Under the pieces are notes generated by a model, which was given only the letters and a program-made list of their open reading frames with translations, was not told where the DNA came from and did not search any database. A DNA stretch of 64,000 bases from an uncultured bacterium (GTDB lineage Bacteria > Bacillota > Clostridia > Oscillospirales > Oscillospiraceae), in the NCBI GenBank assembly GCA_946548895.1, contig CAMNQF010000014.1, positions 1 to 64,000 of the forward strand. The letters run 5' to 3'. A program made the translations under genes and the position numbers. Of this stretch, positions 1-9,174 are shown one piece after another. Position 1 is the first letter of the stretch, and every line of letters starts with the position of its first letter.

Positions 1-124
1 GTACGTGAGGGCACATACTGCATTTGAGGTTGCAATATGAGATCGTGTCAATCAAGACGACGCTAGGGAAATCCTGCTCCTCTTTAATTCGATTGAGCAG
101 CTTCTCTTGGCCAGTATGACTCAT
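1..124 (-). CDS. Radical SAM protein, N-terminal fragment (cut by window edge)
   Basis: This ORF is too short for the ORF track. Read on the minus strand from ATG at 124 it gives about 41 residues that end in a radical SAM 4Fe-4S motif, YCNLKCSMCPH (CxxxCxxC). An AAAGGGG ribosome binding site lies about 8 nt before the ATG; an in-frame ATG at 145 has no comparable site. It starts 28 nt after the upstream acetyltransferase stops and continues the same operon. The substrate cannot be judged from this fragment. By analogy with the second radical SAM gene of the cluster (3548-4531) it may modify a glycan or peptide, which is inference only. Confidence 0.7.
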   Translation of the reverse strand, partial: MSHTGQEKLLNRIKEEQDFPSVVLIDTISYCNLKCSMCPHV

Positions 125-152
125 ATTAAAAAGGACCCCTTTCATCAAGAAT

Positions 153-818
153 TTATAGATTCATCTGCAAACTGCTTTTATTTTCTAATACATGGCTTCG
201 CTCCGGGACAACAACATCATAAGCGGATGTATTGGCATTCACATAAGCGCCTCCACCAACCAAAGTGTAAGATGCAATGTTGCATTTGTCTCTGATCGTT
301 GCATTATTGCCTATAAAGCAGCAATCGCTTATTCGAGTAAATCCACCAATCGAGGAGGAAATTGCAAAGTAGTTGTAGTTTCCAACTATACAATGATGTG
401 CTAACAATGAATGAGGATAAAATATGTTGCCATTCCCGATTTTACTTCCGGCCCCAATATTGCAACCTTCCAAAAAAATATTTCCTGTACCAATATCATG
501 GGTCCTGATTATGGCTTGCTTATCTATAAAATTCAGAATCTTATAGCCCCCTTGAACAATCCTTTCAGAGATTCTTTCCCTGTCTTGGTTCATATTTTTG
601 TAGCCGACACATATAATAAATCCTACGCTGCTTTCAGGTGGAAATACTTCACGAACCTTTTTGAATGGTATTACAGGGATACCATTTAAGGCATCTATAT
701 TGATAAACTCTGGATCTGCAGTTAAGGCAACAATATCATATGGGTCTTTGTGAAAAGAATTGCTGTGTAGGACTAATTCTGCCAATGTTCCCAGTCCAAA
801 TAAAATTGCTTTTTTCAT
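153..818 (-). CDS. NeuD/PglD-type sugar O-/N-acetyltransferase (left-handed beta-helix)
   Basis: The product is a 221-residue acetyltransferase. It starts with a short Rossmann-like segment (MKKAILFGLGTLAELV) and continues as hexapeptide repeats of a left-handed beta-helix (GNIFLEGCNIGAGSKIG, GNNATIRDKCNIASY). This architecture is typical of PglD/NeuD enzymes, which transfer acetyl from acetyl-CoA to an amino or hydroxyl group of a sugar. The ORF track begins 34 residues too early. ATG at 818 is preceded by GGAGGACAAC, a good ribosome binding site, and lies just past the WbqC-like gene. Its place in a nonulosonate cluster fits acetylation of a sialic-acid-like sugar or its precursor. The exact acceptor is unknown. 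Confidence 0.75.
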   Translation of the reverse strand: MKKAILFGLGTLAELVLHSNSFHKDPYDIVALTADPEFINIDALNGIPVIPFKKVREVFPPESSVGFIICVGYKNMNQDRERISERIVQGGYKILNFIDKQAIIRTHDIGTGNIFLEGCNIGAGSKIGNGNIFYPHSLLAHHCIVGNYNYFAISSSIGGFTRISDCCFIGNNATIRDKCNIASYTLVGGGAYVNANTSAYDVVVPERSHVLENKSSLQMNL

Positions 819-834
819 GTTGTCCTCCCGGGGG

Positions 835-1534
835 CTATTCAGCTCTCCAACCCCAGATATAATAAGGAGCATCCTTGCCTGTATAAAACAGCAAATCAAG
901 AATAGATACTCCATGTTCAAAGGTCTCAGGCTTATATCCCTGATTGTACTGGGGATAGCCAGAATAATCTTTCCATGTCACGTTTATTCCGTTATCCCGA
1001 TACATTTGGACATTCATATAATTTTTGGCGGCCGGGCCGGAGACATAAATATCGCATCCCATGTTTTGCAAAAGACTGAGTAGCTTCTCGTCCTTTGCCC
1101 CCTGGGATACAAATTCCCGACTGTCTTTAAACATCGTTTGAATGCCAAGATACTCCTTAGATATTGCTTCAATGAGGTATCTGTTTAGTTGCCATAGGTA
1201 CTCCCACGTGTGCTCTAAATAGACAAATTCTAACAAGCCTTTATATTTTGTGAAAAAGGGCGCTTTTTGGTAGGCAGATACAATTTGATTATAATGGTCA
1301 GCTTGCCAAGAAAATCCATTCTTAATTTTGACCTCACAGATTTTACGATTGAGATCGTAACCGCAGGGAATCGTTAGCCACTTTAGGCCACGCTCCGTCC
1401 GAATTCGGTTCCTGTTTCTCCAATCATTTTTCGTATACTGTACTTCATCGTAAAACACAAACAAATCAACGCGTGGATAATGTCGAAATATCCCTGCAAG
1501 GGATGTAATTTGATTGTAGGGCAGCAACTTTCAT
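835..1534 (-). pseudogene. WbqC-like protein, disrupted by two single-base frameshifts
   Basis: The WbqC family is found in polysaccharide and nonulosonate clusters; its biochemical role is not well defined. The natural start is ATG at 1534 (MKVAALQSNYIP in frame). The reading then needs a shift to give QGYFDIIHA, and a second shift to give VDLFVFYDEVQYTKNDW, which stays open to 835. Restoring one G at about 1495-1500 (TGCAGG to TGGCAGG) and one G at about 1470 (GCGTTG to GCGGTTG) yields a continuous typical N-terminus. The ORF track starts the downstream part at a TTG (1527), which is not a credible start. Either a real pseudogene or two short-homopolymer sequencing errors. Confidence 0.75.
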
Positions 1535-1595
1535 GGTAAGTGTAGCATGGAGAAACCCCCATAAAATCCTTTCTAATTTTAGTGGTCATCAAACT

Positions 1596-3470
1596 CTACA
1601 TATAAATATTGCACCAGATTTGAAACATGATTAGGCTCCAAATTAAACTCGACACCCCTACGTTTTTATCTGGATCCTGATAATAAAATTTTAGTAATCC
1701 TTGGACAAATGTGGGTTCCAATATGCCATAACGTTTGAGGGCCGAATCGCATAAAATGTCATAAGTATATTCTCTAAAATCTGACTTCAGCCAATCATAC
1801 ACTGGTAAAACAAAACCTTCTTTAGGCCGGTCTATGACCTCATCAGGCAAAAATTCACGTGCAACCTCTTTTAGAATGTGTTTAGTTATTCCGCTATGAA
1901 TTTTATAGGTCCCGGGCAATGAGGCAACATACTCCACTAATCGATAATCTAGGAATGGAGAGCGAACTTCCAGGCTGTTTGCCATCGACAAAAAATCTAC
2001 AAACGGCAACACTTGATTTGCAAGTAGTCCATTCCAATCATACTCCAGCGCCATATTGAGCGGATCTGATGCAGTCTTGCTTTCATATCGCTTTCTTATT
2101 AAATCCAACGTATTACAGGCTGAGGGCAGCTGCTGTTGGAAACAGCTCGTAAGCAGTGACTTCTTTCTATTGTCCCTTATCTGAAGCAGTTGATAACTCA
2201 GCAAAGCAGGGTCTCCGTTTGTTTTACAATACATCCTTTCCAGATAATCTGCAGAAATAGACGCATACACCCCACTCTTATCCAGAATAGGTATTTGACC
2301 GCCTATCCGCTCTCGTGCGTAATTATGGAATGGGATTGCTAATCGGTGTGCTAGATAGCTGCCAAAGAGTTCATCCGCACCATCTCCCGATAGCGCCACT
2401 TTTAAATGCTTCCGTATTAGCTTTGAAATGAAGTAGGTTGAAGTTACCCCTGAAAACGGCTGGTCAAATGAGCGCACTATGTCCTCCGTGCAGTCAAGCA
2501 CCTCTTGGGGGCGTAATAAATATTCATAATGCTGCGTTCCATATAACTGGCTTACTTTTTGGGCGCATATCTCATCTAGGTCTTTTTTGTAGATGGATCC
2601 TGCTCTTGACTCATAGCACAAGGAAAATGTTTTAATGGCAATATTTTTGCCTTTTGCCATAATTGCTGTCACAAGGCTAGAATCTAATCCACCACTTAAA
2701 AAAGAGCCCACGTCTACATCTGCGCTTATACGTGCAAGGGTGGCGTCTACTATTAATTCTCTTATCTTTTCTTGTGCTTCCAAAATCGTATCACGTGAGC
2801 GGGAACGAAAATCTATCTTCCAATACTGTGTTTTCAAAAATTCAGTCCCATTCCAAATCCCATAATGTCCCGGAAGCAACGCTGATACTCCTTGAAAAGC
2901 AGTTCGGGGCGGTACAATATTTTTGAAAGAAAAATAGTGATAAATCGCTTCAGGATCAATTCTTGCTTGATATTTAGGGTATTTCAAAATCGCTTTAATT
3001 TCTGACGCGAAAATAATTTCATTGTCTACAATTGCATAATATAAAGGCTTTACACCCATTCTATCCCGCGCCAGCAAAAGTTCCTGTTTAGACTTATTCC
3101 AAATCGCAATCGCAAACATACCATTCAAATATTTGAAAAAATCTGTTTTGTATTCTTCGTACATATGCAGGATTACTTCCGTATCAGAATGGCTAGTATA
3201 AAACTGATGGCCCTTAGCAATCAGGTTTGCTCTTAATTCTTTGTGATTGTATAACTCCCCGTTCCACACAATCCACAAAGATTTGTCTTCATTGTGAATC
3301 GGCTGGCTCCCTGTTTGCAAATCTACAATACTTAATCTCCTCGAGCAAAGGTTAATCATACCGTCGGAGTAGAAACCGCTTTCGTCTGGCCCGCGATGTA
3401 TAATAGTATCTCCCATTTGGCGGAGCACATCTTGATTTCTATCGCCGCTAAAACCGCAGATTCCGCACAT
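1596..3470 (-). CDS. asnB: Asparagine synthase (glutamine-hydrolysing), AsnB type
   Basis: This 624-residue class II glutamine amidotransferase uses glutamine and ATP to amidate aspartate or, in surface-polysaccharide clusters, sometimes a carboxyl group of another substrate. After Met removal the N-terminal residue is the catalytic Cys (MCGICGFSG), so ATG at 3470 must be the start; the 19-residue extension in the ORF track would mask it. A GGAGG site precedes this ATG by 8 nt. The C-terminal synthetase domain shows the PP-loop VGSFLSGGLDSSL and later ALSGDGADELFG. The gene sits between a radical SAM gene and the WbqC-like gene. An amidating role in glycan modification is inferred from context. 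Confidence 0.88.
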   Translation of the reverse strand: MCGICGFSGDRNQDVLRQMGDTIIHRGPDESGFYSDGMINLCSRRLSIVDLQTGSQPIHNEDKSLWIVWNGELYNHKELRANLIAKGHQFYTSHSDTEVILHMYEEYKTDFFKYLNGMFAIAIWNKSKQELLLARDRMGVKPLYYAIVDNEIIFASEIKAILKYPKYQARIDPEAIYHYFSFKNIVPPRTAFQGVSALLPGHYGIWNGTEFLKTQYWKIDFRSRSRDTILEAQEKIRELIVDATLARISADVDVGSFLSGGLDSSLVTAIMAKGKNIAIKTFSLCYESRAGSIYKKDLDEICAQKVSQLYGTQHYEYLLRPQEVLDCTEDIVRSFDQPFSGVTSTYFISKLIRKHLKVALSGDGADELFGSYLAHRLAIPFHNYARERIGGQIPILDKSGVYASISADYLERMYCKTNGDPALLSYQLLQIRDNRKKSLLTSCFQQQLPSACNTLDLIRKRYESKTASDPLNMALEYDWNGLLANQVLPFVDFLSMANSLEVRSPFLDYRLVEYVASLPGTYKIHSGITKHILKEVAREFLPDEVIDRPKEGFVLPVYDWLKSDFREYTYDILCDSALKRYGILEPTFVQGLLKFYYQDPDKNVGVSSLIWSLIMFQIWCNIYM

Positions 3471-3547
3471 TTTATTGCCTCCAATTTCTCCTGCTTCCTT
3501 TTGACTTTTCTTTGATCTCGTTATCAATGCGTTTATGCGAACGCGCC

Positions 3548-4531
3548 TTAGTCGGAAACTTTTCTATTCTTCTCCGCATTTTCTACTAGCTTAAAATAGT
3601 TATATGTCCAGGTTCTATATTGCCCATCCGTACAGGTTTTACAAATATCAATCTTATCCCTATCTCCAGATAAATGAAGCTTACGAATGGTTTCAAATTT
3701 ATCATTATGCCAAATATTTTTAATGCTGTCTTTTGTTACATCACCGTAGTCATATTTGAATGGAATATCATATCCACATAGAGTAACTTTACCCTTTGAG
3801 TCCACATTCAACCTTTCGAACAACCAAGGGCACGGCACTTTCTGCTCTTTCGGCAGATAGGCAATTGGATCGCCTGATTTAGAGGTATCTCCAAAACCCC
3901 ATGTCAAAAATTTACGCAATTGTACATAGTCGACACGCTCTTTCCAAAATGCCTCTACCGCATTGAGGTTAATTCCCTCTTGGTTAATAGCACTAGCTAT
4001 GATACGTGTGGAGCTTCCTAATTCGTTGCGTAGCCGAACCATCATTTCGACGTTTCTGAGAAGATGGTTAAAATCTAGCCCCTTGCGAACCCGTGAATAG
4101 TTTTCATTATCGCAAGCATCTACACTAAACTCGACCATATCCACTTGCGCTTCTAGTATTCTCCGCGCATTCTCTTCATTAAACATAGAGCCATTTGTAA
4201 TCAAACCAATTTTGGCTCCTTTTGATTTTGCGTATTCCATTAACTCGACTGCGTGCGGATGCAGCATCGGTTCCCCGCCACCAGTAAAACGAATATAGGA
4301 ATGATACTCCGCACATTCGTCTGCGATTTTGCGAAATAAGTCATCTGCTATGAAATTATAATCCTTATACTGTTCACGAATAGAGCTAATTGTATAAGGA
4401 CATCCGGGACATTGCGCGTTACATACATAAGTTAGACTCAAAACGACCATCTTGGGAAATTCTAACGTTTGATAAAACTCGGAGTAGTCATTTAGTGTAT
4501 GCTTCATGTTATCTGCTTTCATTCTATTCAT
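3548..4531 (-). CDS. Radical SAM/SPASM-type protein
   Basis: The 327-residue protein carries CNAQCPGCP (CxxxCxxC) for the SAM-binding 4Fe-4S cluster near residue 38, a GGGEP motif for SAM binding, and a C-terminal Cys set (CPWLF, LCGYD, DICKTCTDG) typical of a SPASM-type auxiliary-cluster domain. Such enzymes do radical chemistry on peptides or sugars; the substrate here is unknown. Its ATG overlaps the stop of the upstream glycosyltransferase gene as ATGA, so the two are probably translationally coupled. The radical SAM start at 1-124 shows that the cluster holds at least two such enzymes. Confidence 0.82.
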   Translation of the reverse strand: MNRMKADNMKHTLNDYSEFYQTLEFPKMVVLSLTYVCNAQCPGCPYTISSIREQYKDYNFIADDLFRKIADECAEYHSYIRFTGGGEPMLHPHAVELMEYAKSKGAKIGLITNGSMFNEENARRILEAQVDMVEFSVDACDNENYSRVRKGLDFNHLLRNVEMMVRLRNELGSSTRIIASAINQEGINLNAVEAFWKERVDYVQLRKFLTWGFGDTSKSGDPIAYLPKEQKVPCPWLFERLNVDSKGKVTLCGYDIPFKYDYGDVTKDSIKNIWHNDKFETIRKLHLSGDRDKIDICKTCTDGQYRTWTYNYFKLVENAEKNRKVSD

Positions 4532-6462
4532 TTAGGTCCTCCTTTATTTTTTCCCGGCTGTTCTATTGTATAAAGAATAGCCTGCAATGCCTCCGCTTGT
4601 TCTTTTGCAAAATGTTGTGCTCGCCTCTGAAATTTATTTTTTTCCGCTTGGTAAACAACTGGATTTCGCCACAATTCCAAAGCATATTCCATCATCTTTT
4701 CATATGAATCCCCCGCGGTATTCTCCATTCCCACAATCGGTATAATATCACTTGTTGTGGATAATATGGCAATCGGCAACCCGCAGCACATGGCCCAATA
4801 GATGCTGGCACCTCCGCCCATTCTCTGTGGGTTCAAGTATAAATCACATATTTCGTAAAGCGCAGGTAAATCATCTTCATATTTTATGTAAAGAATTTTA
4901 TGCGCATCAAAATAATCTGCATACGTTTCGGATAAATATTTGTTTTTGCTTCCTACAACAAGCCACTTAACATTCGGTTTGACCACTAATGACTCACAAA
5001 CATTATCAATAAAGCTTTTTGTCATTTCTGTGCTAAGTCGATTGCCGACCGTGACGAGCACAAAATCTTCATCATTCAATAAAAAGTCATCCCGGGTATA
5101 ATGATGGCTTGCATCGGGAGGAAGAAGGCATAACGAAGGATACTCTATGACGTAGCGTTCATTTACAGCGCCATATATGCTATTTTCACGCAAAAACGCA
5201 CCTTTATCTTTTGCCACATAATATGTGAAATGGGTACTGGATTGATACCCAGATAACGGCAAACAGAGCGTCAGAAAATACTGACTGTAAATAGAACTAA
5301 AAATTGAAGCGTCAGTGCTCATATCAATAATTAAATCGGGTGAAAACTCAATAATTTTATCTAATTCATGTTGCATTTTTTCTCTGGGTTCAATACTATC
5401 CGTATACTCAATTGTTACACTGGGATGATATGCCTCTTTGTGATATTCTTCAAACTCCCTCGATCCATAATATGTTAAACTATGCACCGGGCTAAAAATG
5501 GGAATTTCCCACGCAATATTGCTCTCCGAATCCAGCGGCATAACCATGACCTCATAGCCCAACTCCACCAGTGTTTTGCTCAACTGGATGGATACCAATG
5601 TAGGAGAATGCTTGTGGTTCCGCAACGTTCCATGCAGCAAACATATCTTATGTATCCTACCATCATTGCTCTTCTTTATCTTATCTGTCTGAATATGGAG
5701 ATCATACATTTTACACACTTTTTCTGCATATGATCGACGCAAGACAAAGTATTTGGGAAATAAATATTCCTCATGTAAGAAACACATCGATATTTCATCA
5801 AAATATATCCCATGCAAAAAATAACATAATTCAGGCTGGTCTATTCGCAGTGTGGATTGTACCAAACATTCCATTAATTCAGCATCAAAGGCATCAGAGA
5901 GGTATAAAATGTACAGGAAAACGACGTTTTCCAATGGAGTTAGAAATTGAGTAACTTCCTTGAATTGACAGCGCAGAATATTACGCTCGGTTGTTTGGGC
6001 CTTTAACTCTTTAATTAGTGGGTCAAAATAGTGCAAGTTTTCATATTTCTCATCTATAAACTTTTCAATTTCTGCTTGCATTTTCCGGCGACTTCCAGTA
6101 AAGTCCGCCAGTGATATCTTGGTGGCGGGACCAAGGTATATGTGCGCTGCCACAATTTTCTTCTCATCAGCCACAACTTCTCGAATTGCCTGATACATCT
6201 CCACTCCCAATGCCTGATCTCTGACTGTAATCACAATCTTATCATAGCTGGAAGCTGGAATGGTATTCAGCTGGTAAGGTTCATACATTGGCACCGCTGG
6301 ATCGACTGCCTGGCCCGTAAGTGGAGCTACAATTCCGGCCACAGAAAACTGGCGTTGTCTTTTTAAATACTGATAGTTTAGTTGGACGTTCTTTCCTTTT
6401 CCATATAAAAGGATCCTATCCCCCGATTGAAGATACTTTAACAAATAAGAACGGTCTATCAT
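4528..6462 (-). CDS. Large glycosyltransferase-like protein with N-terminal Rossmann-like domain
   Basis: The product has 644 residues. The first ~110 (DRILLYGKGKNVQLNYQYL and onward) resemble the nucleotide-binding Rossmann-like domain that recurs in this island. Residues ~270-620 look like a GT-B fold glycosyltransferase: KICLLHGTLRNHKHSP, then FVLVTVGNRLS, WLVVGSKNKY and a C-terminal donor-site-like stretch YLNPQRMGGGASIYWAM followed by GLPIAI. No signal peptide or membrane segment is visible, so it should act in the cytoplasm. ATG 6462 has a GAGGAG site 7 nt upstream. It could be the enzyme that adds a sugar to flagellin or to a lipid-linked glycan. Donor and acceptor are unknown. Confidence 0.6.
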   Translation of the reverse strand: MIDRSYLLKYLQSGDRILLYGKGKNVQLNYQYLKRQRQFSVAGIVAPLTGQAVDPAVPMYEPYQLNTIPASSYDKIVITVRDQALGVEMYQAIREVVADEKKIVAAHIYLGPATKISLADFTGSRRKMQAEIEKFIDEKYENLHYFDPLIKELKAQTTERNILRCQFKEVTQFLTPLENVVFLYILYLSDAFDAELMECLVQSTLRIDQPELCYFLHGIYFDEISMCFLHEEYLFPKYFVLRRSYAEKVCKMYDLHIQTDKIKKSNDGRIHKICLLHGTLRNHKHSPTLVSIQLSKTLVELGYEVMVMPLDSESNIAWEIPIFSPVHSLTYYGSREFEEYHKEAYHPSVTIEYTDSIEPREKMQHELDKIIEFSPDLIIDMSTDASIFSSIYSQYFLTLCLPLSGYQSSTHFTYYVAKDKGAFLRENSIYGAVNERYVIEYPSLCLLPPDASHHYTRDDFLLNDEDFVLVTVGNRLSTEMTKSFIDNVCESLVVKPNVKWLVVGSKNKYLSETYADYFDAHKILYIKYEDDLPALYEICDLYLNPQRMGGGASIYWAMCCGLPIAILSTTSDIIPIVGMENTAGDSYEKMMEYALELWRNPVVYQAEKNKFQRRAQHFAKEQAEALQAILYTIEQPGKNKGGPK

Positions 6463-6496
6463 AAAGCTTCTCCTCTAATTCCACTTGATTGAGCTG

Positions 6497-7519
6497 TCAC
6501 AAGCTCAACCCCAATTCCCTAAATATTGACGCAGCTAAACGAACCGCCCCTTTCCCATCGACCAACGCCTGCATACGTTCCGTCATGCGTTTGCGAAGAG
6601 TCCAATCTTGCGCCAGCCATTCCAACTGCCCGAAAATATCCTTTGCAATTTGTCTATTAGTCCGAATATCCCCCGCGTTCAGCATGAGCCCCGCTTCTCC
6701 AAAAGATGACGCATTCATAATCTGGTTGTCAGCCAAAATATATGTCACCGTAGGGACCCCGCAAGCACAAAGCTCAAACAACGTCGTCCCCGCAGCGGAG
6801 ATAGCCACGTCACATTTTAGCATTAGCGAACGCATATCTGACACGCTCCGATGCAATACAATATGGCTTGATGTGGCAGCCAATCGCTCAATTGCCGTCA
6901 CATCCTGATTCATTCCACCAATAACTACATGGTATATAACGTCGCCGTACGGTTGTTCCCGCAGATACTGCACGCACTTCAGCGTCATATGCTCGGGATC
7001 TGCCCCTCCGGTGGACAACAATACATTCTTTACCGACACTGCCGTTTCCCGTTTTGGGATATTCTGAAATTCCTTGCGCAGTAAAGCGTATTTCGGCCCC
7101 AGCAGATAACGTTTGTTCCGGGGATAAGCCAGTTTATCTGCATAGAGCATATAATTGATAACTAAATCTGCCGGATAATCAAACGCATTCAAGTCGTCAA
7201 TATATACTAACGGTGCCTCATTTCTGATAGCTGCCATATAATCTGGCGTCCCAAAATAGCTGTCCAGCAGAATACAACTGGGACAGAATTTTTGCAGAAG
7301 CGGAATCAATACAGACAGCTCGCCCTCCATGGCATCATATTTGGTATGGAGGACAACGCACTCATATCCTCGCCTCTGGATGATGTCTTGAAAACTATCG
7401 TCCGCAGTTACAAAAATGACGGCCTGTCCCGCAGTCTGAAACGCATCCGCCAACGACAGGCAGCGCATGATATGGCCGGAACCCACCTGCGGGTTGCCGT
7501 CCGCCCGAAAAAGAATCAT
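6497..7519 (-). CDS. pseG: PseG, UDP-2,4-diacetamido-2,4,6-trideoxy-beta-L-altropyranose hydrolase
   Basis: PseG removes UDP from the bacillosamine-like intermediate to release the free sugar used by PseI. The 340-residue protein has the family N-terminus FRADGNPQVGSGHIMRCLSLA with the conserved His of the GxGHxxR motif. A GT-B-like C-terminal half includes LSTGGADPEHMTLK and ISAAGTTLFELCACGVPT. Its ATG overlaps the stop of the acetyltransferase gene upstream (ATGA). It sits directly downstream of acetyltransferase, PseI and PseC genes, which is the expected pathway context. Identification is strong at the family level. Confidence 0.88.
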   Translation of the reverse strand: MILFRADGNPQVGSGHIMRCLSLADAFQTAGQAVIFVTADDSFQDIIQRRGYECVVLHTKYDAMEGELSVLIPLLQKFCPSCILLDSYFGTPDYMAAIRNEAPLVYIDDLNAFDYPADLVINYMLYADKLAYPRNKRYLLGPKYALLRKEFQNIPKRETAVSVKNVLLSTGGADPEHMTLKCVQYLREQPYGDVIYHVVIGGMNQDVTAIERLAATSSHIVLHRSVSDMRSLMLKCDVAISAAGTTLFELCACGVPTVTYILADNQIMNASSFGEAGLMLNAGDIRTNRQIAKDIFGQLEWLAQDWTLRKRMTERMQALVDGKGAVRLAASIFRELGLSL

Positions 7520-8106
7520 GGTTTGCCTCGGCCGATTGCATCAGCACATTCCTGCTCAAACTGTTCCGCAAACCTCAAAAGCTGTTTATTTCGTTCCTTG
7601 ATCCGCCTGGCGGGGATACCAACATACATTCCCCAAGGCTCCAGGTCCTTATTACATAGTGACATCGCGCCAACGGAGCATCCCTCTCCAATCGTTGCCC
7701 CTGGTAAAACCACAGACATACAGCCGACAAGCGCATACCGCTCTAAGCGAACAGGAGCACTGATATCGGCTGGTCTGAACCGCTCCGGCACCATCGGGCA
7801 GGCTAAGGAGAGCCCAGAGTAATCATTAGAAATCGCATAAATCAAGGAGTGTGATGAAAGTGTGGTAAAATCCTCCATTGTAATTCCCGCGTCGCCTCCA
7901 TACAGACCGCAAGTCTGTGCGATATGGATATAACTGCCCAAGACAACCTTGCCGCTGATCGTTGTAAAGTCATCGATCCTGACGTTGCTGCCGACCTCCA
8001 ATTCTTCCGATTTATAGATGATCGCGTGTCGGCTGATTTTTACATTTGTTCCATACTTCTTCAGCCCCAGCGACTTCAGTTCCTCCTCACTGTAATAGGT
8101 TTCCAC
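7516..8106 (-). CDS. Hexapeptide-repeat acetyltransferase in the Pse cluster (candidate PseH substitute)
   Basis: The 196-residue protein is a left-handed beta-helix acyltransferase: repeats such as VGSNVRIDDFTTISG, ITMEDFTTLSSHSL and VVLPGATIGEGCSVGAMS, closing with GIPARRIKE. GTG at 8106 is the start; an AGGAGG site lies 7 nt before it. In the classical pseudaminic acid pathway the N4-acetylation is done by PseH, a GNAT-fold enzyme, and no GNAT protein is visible in the cluster. This gene lies exactly between pseI and pseG, so it is the best candidate for that step. The substitution is inference; it could instead decorate another sugar. Confidence 0.72.
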   Translation of the reverse strand: METYYSEEELKSLGLKKYGTNVKISRHAIIYKSEELEVGSNVRIDDFTTISGKVVLGSYIHIAQTCGLYGGDAGITMEDFTTLSSHSLIYAISNDYSGLSLACPMVPERFRPADISAPVRLERYALVGCMSVVLPGATIGEGCSVGAMSLCNKDLEPWGMYVGIPARRIKERNKQLLRFAEQFEQECADAIGRGKP

Positions 8107-8124
8107 CGTCCACCCTCCTTTTTC

Positions 8125-9174
8125 TCACAGCTCCGCCATATCCTCCGTGATCGGTTCTCCCCGATCAATTTCTCTCTCTGCGGTGCGGCCTAAAATCGTT
8201 GAATAATATTTTGGCGCCAAGCCTTGACCTGGCCGGATGCTCCGCACGTTTTCCGCTGTAAACAGTTCTCCCTTTTTGATGTCCCGGACCGCAAAAAGGC
8301 TCCGCCGGAACATCACGTTTCCCTCACCCGGCAATGGTCCGTACTTTACCTGACCACAAATCTGCTCCACAGCCCGGACATCCCGCACCATCTGCGCAAA
8401 TTCCGCCATCTCCATGCTGAACTCGCTGTCCGGATTTTTGATCGCCCGGGACAGGCAGACGTGCTTCTCCACCACACAGGCACCCAGGCTGACGCCCACG
8501 ACCGCCGCCAGGCTTCCCATGCTGTGATCGGATAGGCCCACCGATACCTGGAACCGCTGTGCCATGTCCGGGATATTGCTCAAGTGCATATCCTCCCACT
8601 TGGCCGGATACTCACTGCAGCATTTCAGCAGCACCACCTGGTTATTCCCCACCCGGCGGCACGCATCCAGGGCGTCCTGTATTTCTTCCACGCTCCCCAT
8701 CCCGCAGCTGAGGATCATGGGTTTGCCCTTGGACGCCGCATACTCGATCAGCGGAATGTCCACCAGCTCAAAGCTGGCTATTTTATACGCCTCACAGCCG
8801 ATCCCCTCCAGGAAATCCACGGCGGTGGAATCAAAAGGGGTGGAAAGAAAATCCACCCCGCAGGTCTCGCACTCCCGCTTGATGCGCTCCTGCCACTCCC
8901 AAGGCGTCCCGGCGTCCCTGTACAGGTCGTACAGTTTGTATCCATCCCACAAACCGCCGTGAATCTGGAAATACTTGTTGTCGCAGTCAATGGTAATGGT
9001 ATCTGCCGTATAGGTCTGGATTTTCACACAGTCCGCCCCGGCTTGCGCAGCCTGCCGGACGATCTCCAGCGCATTCTCCAGCTTTCCCGCGTGGTTGGCG
9101 CTCATCTCCGCGATGATATAGGTCTGCCGGCCCGCAATCTTTTCCCACAGATGAAACATCGCCTGATCTCCCAT
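8125..9174 (-). CDS. pseI: PseI, pseudaminic acid synthase (NeuB family)
   Basis: PseI condenses phosphoenolpyruvate with the free 6-deoxy-diacetamido hexose to make pseudaminic acid. The ~349-residue protein has the NeuB TIM barrel (TYIIAEMSANHAGKLENA, DCVKIQTYTADTITID, VDFLSTPFDSTAVDFLE) and a C-terminal SAF/antifreeze-like domain (FRRSLFAVRDIKKGELFT). The TITIDCDNKYF stretch is characteristic of PseI rather than NeuB. I chose ATG 9174, which overlaps the pseC stop as TGATG; the ORF track uses GTG one codon earlier. Confidence 0.88.
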   Translation of the reverse strand: MGDQAMFHLWEKIAGRQTYIIAEMSANHAGKLENALEIVRQAAQAGADCVKIQTYTADTITIDCDNKYFQIHGGLWDGYKLYDLYRDAGTPWEWQERIKRECETCGVDFLSTPFDSTAVDFLEGIGCEAYKIASFELVDIPLIEYAASKGKPMILSCGMGSVEEIQDALDACRRVGNNQVVLLKCCSEYPAKWEDMHLSNIPDMAQRFQVSVGLSDHSMGSLAAVVGVSLGACVVEKHVCLSRAIKNPDSEFSMEMAEFAQMVRDVRAVEQICGQVKYGPLPGEGNVMFRRSLFAVRDIKKGELFTAENVRSIRPGQGLAPKYYSTILGRTAEREIDRGEPITEDMAEL

